A stretch of 64,000 nt of DNA, from assembly GCF_016427555.1 (NCBI RefSeq), contig NZ_JAELVS010000001.1:1302001-1366000 (forward strand), given 5' to 3'. Position 1 is the stretch's first letter, and the number at the start of each line of letters is the position of its first letter. The position numbers and the translations under genes are program-made. A model generated the notes under the pieces. That model did not search any database. It saw only the letters and a program-made list of their open reading frames with translations, and was not told where the DNA came from. Shown here in pieces: positions 43,172 through 50,782 of the stretch. This DNA comes from Marinobacter litoralis (lineage in GTDB: Bacteria; Pseudomonadota; Gammaproteobacteria; Pseudomonadales; Oleiphilaceae).

Positions 43172-43200
43172 CGGCTGATGGGATTTGAGCGTCAGCCGTC
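43170..43200. terminator. Hairpin across the azlD and downstream convergent stops
   Basis: A 9-bp perfect stem (GACGGCTGA / TCAGCCGTC) with a 13-nt loop spans the azlD stop and the end of the convergent gene. No T-run, but placement suggests a shared terminator. Confidence 0.45.
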
Positions 43201-43857
43201 TCTCAGGGTTCGGTGACGGATGCTTGAGGCCAATTGGTTCAGCAGTTCCCGGGCTTCGGCATTGTGAAGCGTGTGGCATTTGTCTTGAAATTCGCGCAGG
43301 TTTTGGCTGTCGGGCGCATTGGCCAATTCCTTTTTCTTATCCAGATGTTCGCAGGCAGCCAGATGGGCTTTGATCTCTGTGTCGATCAGTCGAGACGCCA
43401 GGTTTTCAACCGTTTCGCTACAGAACGGGCGGCTTTGGTTTAGCTGAGTGCGGGCTTCAATGGCCGCCTGTCGTGCCTCAAGGCGCAACTCATTGGCGGA
43501 ATCTCCGGCTTCTACGGCTCGCAGGAACACCCCTAGATGGTCGTGGAGTTGCCAGATTGTTGGCCAGATAAGGTCATAGGCTGCTTTTTCTGCACGGTAG
43601 CGTTCCTGTTCCAGTGCGGCGGCCTGGTCTGGCGCTTTGCCCCCTAGCGGCTGATTGAAATCTACCACTCGCATGTCGTCCACTTCCCGCCAGAGACTGT
43701 CAATTCGCTGCTTCAGAGTAGTGATTTGATGCTGATTACGCCTTCGGCTGATGAGCAGTATCAGAAGTGCCACCAAGGCAAGCAGCGAAGCGCCCGCCGC
43801 GACCAGTAGCGACAGATTGTGGGGCGGCAGCATGGTCCAGAGTTGACCCGCGTCCAT
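43192..43857 (-). CDS. Membrane-anchored coiled-coil protein, unrecognised
   Basis: A 221-residue protein I do not recognise. Residues about 15-37 form one hydrophobic N-terminal membrane helix (SLLVAAGASLLALVALLILLI) followed by a basic stop-transfer RRRNQHQ. A coiled-coil-like region (ITTLKQRIDSLWREVDDMR) follows, then a helical domain to the end. It is in the same direction as the FemAB-like and Spy-like genes, 48 bp after the former. No function assigned. Confidence 0.7.
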   Translation of the reverse strand: MDAGQLWTMLPPHNLSLLVAAGASLLALVALLILLISRRRNQHQITTLKQRIDSLWREVDDMRVVDFNQPLGGKAPDQAAALEQERYRAEKAAYDLIWPTIWQLHDHLGVFLRAVEAGDSANELRLEARQAAIEARTQLNQSRPFCSETVENLASRLIDTEIKAHLAACEHLDKKKELANAPDSQNLREFQDKCHTLHNAEARELLNQLASSIRHRTLRDG

Positions 43858-43905
43858 GGCGTTCGACCTCCGTCGAATTCCCGTTTCAAGCTTTCAGTAT
43901 AGAGC

Positions 43906-45063
43906 TTATTCCTGAGTCTGTTGCCGGTAAGGCAGCACGGAATGGGCATCGTTAAAGTAGTCGGTTACCTGCATCGCCTCGTCCCGTGTGAAATCGGCAA
44001 TGGCCTCCCTGAAGCCGGGGTGTAGGATGCCGTGCCAGGAGTGGGTGATCACGGGCTCAAATCCGCGCACAAGTTTGTGCTCTCCTTGAGCGCCCGCATC
44101 AAAATGCTGCAGGCCCAGTTCGAGGGCAAGCTCAATGCCCTGGTAGTAACAGGTTTCGAAGTGCAGATGATTGTACTCCTCCAGACAGCCCCAGTAGCGG
44201 CCATAAAGCGTTGAATCACTGGTCAGGAATAACGCGCCCGCTATCATTTTTCCATGGTGCATAGCCATGATGACGTGCAGGTGTTCGGGTAAGCTTTCCC
44301 GCAGATTCTCAAAGAAGGCCTGGTTGAGGTATGGGCGCTGGCCGCGTTTCAGGTAGGTGGCCTGATAGAACACGTAAAACGCCGCCAGCACCCGGTCGGA
44401 AATATCCCGCCCGTGAAAGCACCGGAAGCCGATGCCTTGCTCAGCCACTTGCCGCCGTTCTTTACGAATGGATTTGCGTTTGCGGGAGGTGAGTTCAGCC
44501 AGAAAGTCATCAAAGCACTGATAGTCGCGATTGTGCCAATGAAACTGGCAGCCAATGCGATGGAGTTCCTGATCGTGGCTGAGTAACGCCTGGTCCGCAG
44601 CATCCGGGAACAGCAGATGCCAGGAGTGGGCGCCAAGCTGTGCGGTCAGGTTGGTTAGCAGGTTTTCCAGCGTTGTAGGCGTTAGCTGTGACCGGGCTTT
44701 TTCGTCTAACAGCAGACGAGGGCCTTGTGAGGGCGTAAAGGGTACGGCGATCAGTAGCTTCGGATAATAAGGGAGGCCGTGACGTTGGTAGGCGTCTGCC
44801 CAGCCCCAGTCGAACACGTACTCACCCATCGAGTGGCTTTTCAGATAAGCCGGGGCCACGCCACAGATCTGCCCGTTGCGACGGAAAACCAAATGGCAGG
44901 GAGTCCAGCCGGTTTCCGGACGGGTGCAGCCGGAAACCTCCAGCGCCTGAAAGAATTCGTAGCGAAGAAACGGAGTTTTACATCCGGCCAGTCGCTGCCA
45001 CTCCGCTTGGGGAATGTCGGCGATGCTGGCGCAGGTGGTTACCGTGATCTCGGGTGCTGCCAT
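43906..45063 (-). CDS. FemAB/GNAT-like protein (COG3146, peptidoglycan-related)
   Basis: A 385-residue protein of the COG3146/DUF482 group, which has a double-GNAT fold like FemAB aminoacyltransferases. Diagnostic segments include FLRYEFFQALEVSGC, DWGWADAYQRHGLPYYPKLLIAVPFTP, RKSIRKERRQ, YWGCLEEYNHLHFETCYYQGIELAL and FDAGAQGEHKLVRGFEP. The family is often annotated as peptidoglycan biosynthesis, but a substrate has not been shown to my knowledge. It lies 58 bp after the Spy-like gene. Confidence 0.85.
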   Translation of the reverse strand: MAAPEITVTTCASIADIPQAEWQRLAGCKTPFLRYEFFQALEVSGCTRPETGWTPCHLVFRRNGQICGVAPAYLKSHSMGEYVFDWGWADAYQRHGLPYYPKLLIAVPFTPSQGPRLLLDEKARSQLTPTTLENLLTNLTAQLGAHSWHLLFPDAADQALLSHDQELHRIGCQFHWHNRDYQCFDDFLAELTSRKRKSIRKERRQVAEQGIGFRCFHGRDISDRVLAAFYVFYQATYLKRGQRPYLNQAFFENLRESLPEHLHVIMAMHHGKMIAGALFLTSDSTLYGRYWGCLEEYNHLHFETCYYQGIELALELGLQHFDAGAQGEHKLVRGFEPVITHSWHGILHPGFREAIADFTRDEAMQVTDYFNDAHSVLPYRQQTQE

Positions 45064-45121
45064 GATGATAGTGAACTCTTGTAAACCAAGGCCATACCAT
45101 ACGACAGAACCCGAGGGCTGA

Positions 45122-45481
45122 TCACTTTTTCATGTCAGCGCAGCGTTTTTCCATTTTCTTCTGCCACTTTTCCATATGCTTGTGGTGTTTCTCCTGACGC
45201 TCGTCGTGGATCTCGCTCCAGATCACCCGCTGCTCATCGGTGAGCATCAGGCGGTCGGCCATTTCGGCGCGATGTTCCTGCATTTTCTGGCGGCGTTCTT
45301 CACGATGTTCTTTGCTGAATTTGCCTTTACCTTCGCGGAAGTCTTCGCACACCTCTTTCTTGTTGTGCTTGCCTTCGTGATGATCCATGCCTTTGTGGTC
45401 ATGGGCAAAGGCAGCCGGGCTGGCTGCGAACAGCGCCGCCATCAGAACGCCGGCGGTCATTACAGAAGTATGTGCTTTCAT
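45122..45481 (-). CDS. Spy/CpxP-like periplasmic protein, His-rich
   Basis: A 119-residue secreted protein: signal peptide with cleavage after AFA/HD (about residue 26), then an extremely charged helical region rich in His, Lys, Glu and Arg. The core LTDEQRVIWSEIHDERQEKHHKHMEKWQKKME resembles the LTxxQ motif of Spy/CpxP chaperones. His-rich stretches (HDHKGMDHHEGKH) could bind metals. It is divergent from the CpxR/CpxA pair with a CpxR-type box between. ATG 45481 has AGGA upstream; the longer frame from 45523 is leader. Role in envelope stress inferred. Confidence 0.8.
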   Translation of the reverse strand: MKAHTSVMTAGVLMAALFAASPAAFAHDHKGMDHHEGKHNKKEVCEDFREGKGKFSKEHREERRQKMQEHRAEMADRLMLTDEQRVIWSEIHDERQEKHHKHMEKWQKKMEKRCADMKK

Positions 45482-45560
45482 GATCTGTTCCTTTTTCGTG
45501 TTTGGACTGTCTACGGAACCCATGCTACGCCTTTGAAACGTCAGCGAGCGTCAGGCTTGT

Positions 45561-45576
45561 GTAAAGGTTGGGTAAA
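45561..45576 (+). promoter_or_regulatory. CpxR-type box between the Spy-like gene and cpxR
   Basis: GTAAA at 45561-45565 and GTAAA at 45572-45576, with a 6-nt spacer, fit the CpxR consensus (two GTAAA blocks, usually 5 nt apart and up to about 8). The box lies 74 bp upstream of cpxR and 80 bp upstream of the divergent Spy/CpxP-like gene, so both could be controlled. Confidence 0.65.
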
Positions 45577-45649
45577 GAGAAAAAGCTGCCCGGCAGAAGG
45601 ACTTAAGCACCGTGCTAGACTAGCGGCAGATAACGATTGAGGGGCAGAG

Positions 45650-46339
45650 ATGCAAAATCGGGTATTGCTGGTTGAAGACGACGATGAATTGAGGCAATTG
45701 CTGTCGCGTTATCTGGCAACGCAAGGCTTCAGTGTCCGCGAGGCGGCCAATGGTCGTGATGGCCTGTCGCTGGCGTTGGGGCAGGATTGTGACATCGTGG
45801 TTCTGGATATTATGCTGCCCGATATCAATGGTCTGGATGTACTGCGTGAGCTGCGGGGTAAAACCCACTTGCCGGTTATCTTGCTGACCGCCCGGGGTGA
45901 CGAAACCGACCGGATTGTTGGGTTTGAAGTCGGTGCAGACGATTATATACCCAAACCCTGTAACCCGCGTGAGCTGGTGGCTCGTTTGCAGGCACTGTTG
46001 CGCAGGATTGCCTGGGATCAGCAGGCCGATGTGGATGCCAGCCGGGTGTATGGCGACCTTCGGGTGGAGCCTGACCAGCGCCGTATCTATCAGCACGGTA
46101 AGCCTCTTGAGCTGACCGCCACCGAATACGAAGTATTGCAGGTCTTGCTTGCCCATGCCGGCAGTGTGGTGCGTAAAACCGATTTAATGCAATGGGCGTT
46201 GGGCCGCAGGCTCGAAGCCTACGACCGAACGTTGGATATGCACATCAGCAACTTGCGAAAAAAACTTGGTAATGACGACCCGCCGAGAATTGAAACGGTG
46301 CGAGGCCTTGGATACAGCTATCGGGTGCCGACGCAATGA
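45650..46339 (+). CDS. cpxR: CpxR-like OmpR-family response regulator
   Basis: A 229-residue response regulator: N-terminal receiver with Asp9-12 acidic pocket, phospho-acceptor Asp53, Thr80 and Lys102 (DYIPKP), and a C-terminal winged helix with DMHISNLRKKLG...RGLGYSYRV. The DMHISNLRKKL stretch and overall layout are like CpxR. It should control envelope-stress genes including the divergent Spy-like one. Its last codons overlap the histidine kinase start (ATGA). The start at 45650 has a GGGG/GAG-type site. CpxR rather than another OmpR paralogue is supported by the GTAAA box and Spy-like neighbour. Confidence 0.87.
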   Translation: MQNRVLLVEDDDELRQLLSRYLATQGFSVREAANGRDGLSLALGQDCDIVVLDIMLPDINGLDVLRELRGKTHLPVILLTARGDETDRIVGFEVGADDYIPKPCNPRELVARLQALLRRIAWDQQADVDASRVYGDLRVEPDQRRIYQHGKPLELTATEYEVLQVLLAHAGSVVRKTDLMQWALGRRLEAYDRTLDMHISNLRKKLGNDDPPRIETVRGLGYSYRVPTQ

Positions 46340-47652
46340 CGCGTTTCAGATTTCCATTATTCTGGCGAATTTTCCTGTCGATCTGGCTGGCGATGGCGGT
46401 AACGGTTGTGGCCAGCCAACTAGCCACCCGCGTTTTGCTGGATCGGGAACGTCAGGCCATCGTTCGCCAAGCCGGCTTGCAGGACATCGCCAGCGAAGCC
46501 ATCAACCTGCGAGAGCAGCTGGGCCGGGCCGAGGCTCGGCGATTTTTGCGGATGGAAGGTGAGCGGCTGAAACTTCATTTGATGCTGATTGAACCGGATC
46601 AGAGTCACCACCGTTTGCCGCGTATGGTGCGCGAGCGCATGCAGTCAAACTGGCACCTGAGTAAACCCGCGGTATTGGATTTGAACGGCGGCTATCAATT
46701 AATTGCCTGGCCCCGAATGGGCGCTGGAGGCTGGTTACATCCCGGTTTGTTCCGGATGTTTGAGCTGGTTCTGGCGTTCGTTGTGATCTCGATGGCTTGC
46801 TGGTTGGTTGCCCGGTTTGTCTCCCGACCGCTCAGACACATGGAGGGTACGGCTCGTTCGATCGCTAAAGGCGATACGGAATTGCGCGTGGCCGATACCA
46901 TTGCCCGCCGCCGCGACGAGGTTGGCCAATTGGCTTCCGCCTTTAATGCCATGACTGACCGATTGTGCCAGCTGCTGGATCGACATAACCGCTTGCTCAG
47001 AGATATCTCCCACGATCTGCGCACCCCACTGGCGCGTCAGCGGATTGCAATTGAACTGGCCAGTGACGCGGGCGCTGACCCGGCACTCATGGACAGTATC
47101 CTGCGCCAGAATGAGCGGCTGGAAACTATGACCAGCCAGATCCTGACGTTGTACCGAGTCTCTGAAAATGGCGGTGTTGTTGAGCAACAACCCGTCAGGC
47201 CGCTGTCCTTGATCAATCGGGTGCTGGGCGATGCGAGTGATTACGCCGAGCAGCAGGGGGTAGACTGCAAGATGGTGGCGAGTGATGACGTTGCCAACAT
47301 TACCATATTAGGTGACCCGGGCTTGTTGCAGAGGGCGTTCGATAACATTCTGCAGAATGCGTTGGATCATACGCCGCCGGGTCAGTCCGTTAATGTGGGG
47401 CTTTCAGTTTCCAACGGGCGGGTAGAAGTTTCGATTGCCGATGAGGGCGCAGGCGCGCCAGAGGAAATGCTGAAGCAGTTGTTCGAGCCTTTCTTTCGAG
47501 CCGACGAATCTCGGGGTGGTAAGGGTTGGGGCTTGGGGCTAGCTATCGCTCGAGATATCATCCTTGCCCATGATGGAGATGTTACTGCTCAGAACCGGTC
47601 GGGTAGCGGTCTTCAGGTGACCGTTCGGTTACCGGTTTTCTTCGGGAGTTGA
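46336..47652 (+). CDS. cpxA: CpxA-like sensor histidine kinase
   Basis: A 438-residue inner-membrane kinase: TM1 about 10-33, periplasmic domain 35-135, TM2 about 140-163, HAMP 164-215, phospho-acceptor His226 (DISHDLRTPLARQR), N box DNILQNALDH and G boxes DEGAGAP/GWGLGLA. The 4-nt overlap with cpxR shows a single operon. Arrangement is that of CpxA, sensing envelope misfolding. The periplasmic part is shorter and not strongly similar to E. coli CpxA by eye. Its 3' end overlaps a small minus-strand ORF by 24 bp. Confidence 0.87.
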   Translation: MTRFRFPLFWRIFLSIWLAMAVTVVASQLATRVLLDRERQAIVRQAGLQDIASEAINLREQLGRAEARRFLRMEGERLKLHLMLIEPDQSHHRLPRMVRERMQSNWHLSKPAVLDLNGGYQLIAWPRMGAGGWLHPGLFRMFELVLAFVVISMACWLVARFVSRPLRHMEGTARSIAKGDTELRVADTIARRRDEVGQLASAFNAMTDRLCQLLDRHNRLLRDISHDLRTPLARQRIAIELASDAGADPALMDSILRQNERLETMTSQILTLYRVSENGGVVEQQPVRPLSLINRVLGDASDYAEQQGVDCKMVASDDVANITILGDPGLLQRAFDNILQNALDHTPPGQSVNVGLSVSNGRVEVSIADEGAGAPEEMLKQLFEPFFRADESRGGKGWGLGLAIARDIILAHDGDVTAQNRSGSGLQVTVRLPVFFGS

Positions 47653-47835
47653 CCCGGCGTTGGCAAGCGGCGCTGGTTCCGTTTCGTCGTCAACAGGTTT
47701 CAGGTGAGAGGCCTTTGAGAAATCAATGCCTTCTTGCAATTCATCTTCTTCAAACCGAATGCCGCAGCCCGCTTTGCGGAATTTTGCCGGGCTGGCCGTG
47801 CCTGGTGTTTTGTTTTCACTGTCGTTGGATGTCAT
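47629..47835 (-). CDS. 68-residue acidic small protein, uncertain
   Basis: A minus-strand ORF of 68 codons beginning MTSNDSENKTPG, with GAGG 6 nt upstream. The composition is hydrophilic and acidic (RFEEDELQEGIDFSKASHLKPVDDETEP). It overlaps the cpxA end by 24 bp and its start is only 10 bp from the divergent yigZ start, so the ribosome sites of the two genes face each other. Real small gene or chance frame cannot be decided by eye. I know no family. Confidence 0.45.
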   Translation of the reverse strand: MTSNDSENKTPGTASPAKFRKAGCGIRFEEDELQEGIDFSKASHLKPVDDETEPAPLANAGSTPEENR

Positions 47836-47845
47836 AGGTTGCCTC

Positions 47846-48451
47846 ATGAGTAAAGATTACCCGGTTCCGTCAGGATACCTTGAGCGGGAAATGGAAGTGA
47901 AGAAAAGCCGTTTTATCGCCCGGGTTCACCCTGTTGGTAGCCGAGACGAGGTGCGCGAACGCGTGGCCGAGGCGCACCGGGATTACCCGGATGCCCGCCA
48001 CGTGTGTTGGGGTTATCAAATTGGTCGCCCCGGCTCTGCGGCCGAGGCCGCCATGAACGACGACGGCGAACCGTCCGGCACCGCAGGCAAGCCTATTTTG
48101 AACGTGATTCAGCACAAAGATATGGGCGATGTGCTGGTCATTGTGGTGCGCTATTTCGGCGGTATCAAACTGGGTGCCGGTGGCTTGGTTCGAGCCTATG
48201 CCGGCGCTGCGGAAAGCGTATTGTCGGAAGTCGGAAGAGAAATTCATCAAGCCCGTGTGCAAGCCCGTGTGGAGCTCGACTTCGCCGACGAGCAGCCACT
48301 GCGGCATTGGTGCGATGGTCACGAGGGCACGATTGAATCGATTGAGTACAGCTCTAAAGTTCACGCGTTGGTCTCAGTCCCTGAAGTACGGCAGGGCGAA
48401 CTGTCCGCGTTTTGCGAATCGCAGAGACTGGATTACCGTTTGGAAACCTGA
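47846..48451 (+). CDS. yigZ: YigZ/IMPACT family protein
   Basis: A 201-residue member of the IMPACT/YigZ (UPF0029) family. Its N-terminal half has the conserved SRFIARVHPV, HVCWGYQIG, NDDGEPSGTAGKPIL and VVVRYFGGIKLGAGGLVRAYAGAA; a C-terminal domain follows. The family is of uncertain function, with links to translation control (yeast Yih1/IMPACT acts on GCN1). The frame upstream of 47846 was trimmed because family proteins start MSxxYPVPxGYLEREMEVKKSRF. Confidence 0.93.
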   Translation: MSKDYPVPSGYLEREMEVKKSRFIARVHPVGSRDEVRERVAEAHRDYPDARHVCWGYQIGRPGSAAEAAMNDDGEPSGTAGKPILNVIQHKDMGDVLVIVVRYFGGIKLGAGGLVRAYAGAAESVLSEVGREIHQARVQARVELDFADEQPLRHWCDGHEGTIESIEYSSKVHALVSVPEVRQGELSAFCESQRLDYRLET

Positions 48452-48485
48452 CCAATCTGTCGGGTGGCACTGCAGGTACACTGGG

Positions 48486-48491
48486 TATAAT
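48486..48491 (+). promoter_or_regulatory. Perfect -10 box upstream of the DUF4136 lipoprotein
   Basis: TATAAT at 48486-48491 lies 34 bp before the lipoprotein start codon. No convincing -35 is seen 17 bp upstream (GGTGGC). Confidence 0.5.
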
Positions 48492-48524
48492 GTGACAAAC
48501 AAGCTCCAAAACAGGAGAACATCG

Positions 48525-49052
48525 ATGCGCGTTTTAATGATTGCAGCCATGACCATGATTCTGGCCGGTTGTGCCAGCAACGTGGTGACGGATTACAACA
48601 CTTCGACCGTGTTCGGGAATTACAGCAGTTGGGCCTATGCTCCGATGGATCAAGGCACCGGTTTCGCCTCCCTTGATGATGCCCGGGTGCGCAGTGCGGT
48701 TGAGCGGGAGCTAAACCGCAAGGCCATGAAGAAAGTCGCGAAGGACAATGCCGACCTGCTTGTTAGCTGGCAGATTGTGTCTGAAGAAAGGCTGGAGCAA
48801 AGCGGTTTAGGTCTGGGCTTCGGGTTTGGTCGCGGTAACTTTGGCTGGGCCTTGTCGGCACCGCCACCGGTTCGTGAAGTCACTGAAGGCAAGTTGGTGG
48901 TAGAGCTGGTCGATCAGGAAAGTGAGGAAGTGGTCTGGCGAGCCGCCAGTCGCCGGTACTTGAATGAAAACCAGTCTCCGGAAACCCGGCGCAAGCTGAT
49001 TGATGAGGTTGTCGCGGAAATGTTTTCGAAATACCCTCCCGGCTTAAACTGA
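48525..49052 (+). CDS. DUF4136 lipoprotein
   Basis: A 175-residue lipoprotein: signal peptide residues 1-15, lipobox LAGC with Cys16, followed by Ala-Ser (outer-membrane sorting expected). The remaining beta-rich domain with VTDYNTSTVFGNYSSWAY and the Gly-rich GLGLGFGFGRGNFGW stretch is typical of DUF4136. ATG 48525 has CAGGAG upstream; the open frame before it is non-coding. Its function is unknown. Confidence 0.88.
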   Translation: MRVLMIAAMTMILAGCASNVVTDYNTSTVFGNYSSWAYAPMDQGTGFASLDDARVRSAVERELNRKAMKKVAKDNADLLVSWQIVSEERLEQSGLGLGFGFGRGNFGWALSAPPPVREVTEGKLVVELVDQESEEVVWRAASRRYLNENQSPETRRKLIDEVVAEMFSKYPPGLN

Positions 49053-49073
49053 TTAACCGACAGGATTTCGTTG

Positions 49074-49433
49074 ATGGGTATGAAGAAGCGGGAAGGTGGT
49101 CTGGTCTTTTCCACGGAGCAGGGCCGCATGTGCCCGGGGTGCCGTAACCCGGTTTCCGAATGTTCATGCGGTGAGCCAGTTCAGCCAGAGGGCGACGGCA
49201 TTGTGCGTGTCAGCCGGGAAACCAAGGGGCGGAAAGGCAAAGGCGTAACCTTGATTACCGGCATTCCCCTCGATAGCAAAGCGCTGAAAGACTACGCCAA
49301 AGTGCTAAAAGCAAAATGCGGCACAGGTGGTACAGTAAAAGACGGCGTGGTCGAGATTCAGGGTGATCACCGGGATCTGCTGGTGCCGCTGCTTCAGCAA
49401 AAAGGGTGGACCGTAAAGCGGTCCGGCGGCTGA
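49074..49433 (+). CDS. SUI1/eIF1-like translation factor (YciH family)
   Basis: A 119-residue protein. The C-terminal half is a SUI1 fold (RVSRETKGRKGKGVTLITGIPLDSKALKDYAKVLKAKCGTGGTVKDGVVEIQGDHRDLLV), like eukaryotic eIF1 and bacterial YciH, which affects initiation-codon fidelity. The N-terminus has two Cys pairs (CPGCRNPVSECSC) that could bind zinc. The ATG at 49074 has AGGA about 10 nt upstream; a TTG immediately before it is also in frame. Confidence 0.92.
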   Translation: MGMKKREGGLVFSTEQGRMCPGCRNPVSECSCGEPVQPEGDGIVRVSRETKGRKGKGVTLITGIPLDSKALKDYAKVLKAKCGTGGTVKDGVVEIQGDHRDLLVPLLQQKGWTVKRSGG

Positions 49434-49469
49434 AGTTTTTTTTAATCCGACGGGTAAGGAACAAGAGGT

Positions 49470-50723
49470 ATGCACCTTCTGGTACTGGGCGCTGGGGTCG
49501 TGGGCGTTACTACGGCCTGGTTTCTTCAGGCGCAGGGGCACCAGGTTACGGTGGTCGATCGCCAGCCCGGTTCCGGGCTGGAAACCAGTTATGCGAATGG
49601 CGGTCAGATCTCGGTCTCTCACGCGGAACCTTGGGCTAACCCGGCCGCGCCGTTGAAAGTCCTCAAGTGGCTGTCTCAGCCCGAGGCACCCTTGCTGTTC
49701 CGCCCGGGGCTAGACCCCTACCAGTGGCGCTGGGCGTTATCTTTTCTTGGGCAGTGTACCTCGGCCAAAGCGGCCCACAATATCCGCCAGATGGTGAACC
49801 TTGGCACCTACAGCCGGGGCCAGCTCCAAGCGTTGCGAAAAGACATCAATCTCGATTACGACCAGCTCGATAAGGGCATTCTCCATTTTTACACCAACCC
49901 CAAAGAATTCGAGGCAGCGCTAGAGCCGGCCCGGATTATGCGCGAATTGGGCTGTGACCGGCAGGTGGTGGATGCCGATCGCGCGGTAGAACTGGAACCG
50001 GCACTGAAGCCCGTTCATCACCGAATTGCTGGCGCCACCTATACGTCCGAAGACGAAAGTGGCGATGCCCGGAAATTTACTCAAGCGCTGGCCGAACGAT
50101 GCCGGGACGCGGGGGTCGAGTTTCTTTACGGCACAGAGGTGTTGGGGTTTGAGAAGGTAGGTAACCGGATTCTCGGGGTTCAGGTTCTGAGCGAAGGAAA
50201 GCATCACACGCTGAGAGCCGATAGCTATGTGCTGAGCCTGGGCAGTTTCAGTGCAGTGCTCGCCCGGCCCTTAGGCCTGTTTCTGAATATCTATCCTGCC
50301 AAGGGGTATTCCATCACGGTTCCGGTCAAGCAAGAGGATGCTGCGTTTCAGGTCAGCCTGACCGACGATGAATACAAGCTGGTGTACTCGCGGTTAGGGA
50401 ATCGTATTCGGGTGGCAGGCACGGCGGAGCTGGGCGGCTATAGCCGTGAATTGAACGTCACCCGCTGCCGGGCAATCGTGCGTCGGGCGGCAGAACTTAT
50501 GCCGGAAGCCGCGCATTGGGAGCAGGCCGCGTTCTGGACCGGGCTTCGGCCAACAACACCGTCCAACGTGCCTTACATCGGTAAAAGTCCGTTCAGTAAC
50601 CTGTACCTCAATACCGGCCATGGCACCTTGGGCTGGACTCATTCCTGTGGTTCCGCGGCTGCGCTTGCGGACATTGTGGGTGGGCGCCCACCAGACGTGG
50701 ACTTCGCGTTCACCGGGCTGTGA
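49470..50723 (+). CDS. dadA: D-amino-acid dehydrogenase (DadA-like FAD oxidoreductase)
   Basis: A 417-residue FAD-dependent DAO/DadA-family enzyme. The FAD motif is LGAGVVGVTTAWFL (about 6-19), the conserved N-terminal region continues ETSYANGGQISVSHAEPWANP, and the C-terminal loop reads NLYLNTGHGTLGWTHSCGSAAALAD. The family oxidises D-amino acids, especially D-alanine, to 2-oxoacids with electrons to the quinone pool. AAGAGG precedes the ATG. No alanine racemase lies adjacent, unlike enteric dadAX. Confidence 0.92.
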   Translation: MHLLVLGAGVVGVTTAWFLQAQGHQVTVVDRQPGSGLETSYANGGQISVSHAEPWANPAAPLKVLKWLSQPEAPLLFRPGLDPYQWRWALSFLGQCTSAKAAHNIRQMVNLGTYSRGQLQALRKDINLDYDQLDKGILHFYTNPKEFEAALEPARIMRELGCDRQVVDADRAVELEPALKPVHHRIAGATYTSEDESGDARKFTQALAERCRDAGVEFLYGTEVLGFEKVGNRILGVQVLSEGKHHTLRADSYVLSLGSFSAVLARPLGLFLNIYPAKGYSITVPVKQEDAAFQVSLTDDEYKLVYSRLGNRIRVAGTAELGGYSRELNVTRCRAIVRRAAELMPEAAHWEQAAFWTGLRPTTPSNVPYIGKSPFSNLYLNTGHGTLGWTHSCGSAAALADIVGGRPPDVDFAFTGL

Positions 50724-50734
50724 AGGCCAGGACG

Positions 50735-50768
50735 AAAGCCAGTACACGCGAATGGGTACTGGCTTTTT
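50735..50768. terminator. Rho-independent terminator between dadA and acyl-CoA ligase
   Basis: An 11-bp perfect stem (AAAGCCAGTAC / GTACTGGCTTT, 10-nt loop) starts 12 bp after the dadA stop, followed by TTTTTGG. It lies 15 bp from the convergent ligase stop and may serve both. Confidence 0.85.
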
Positions 50769-50782
50769 GGTTTGCGGGCAGG

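Noticed and set aside
48463-48491. Possible sigma-54 promoter (TGGCAC) upstream of the DUF4136 lipoprotein
   Set aside because: TGGCAC is present but the GC element is not at the required spacing, while a perfect TATAAT lies at a normal sigma-70 position.
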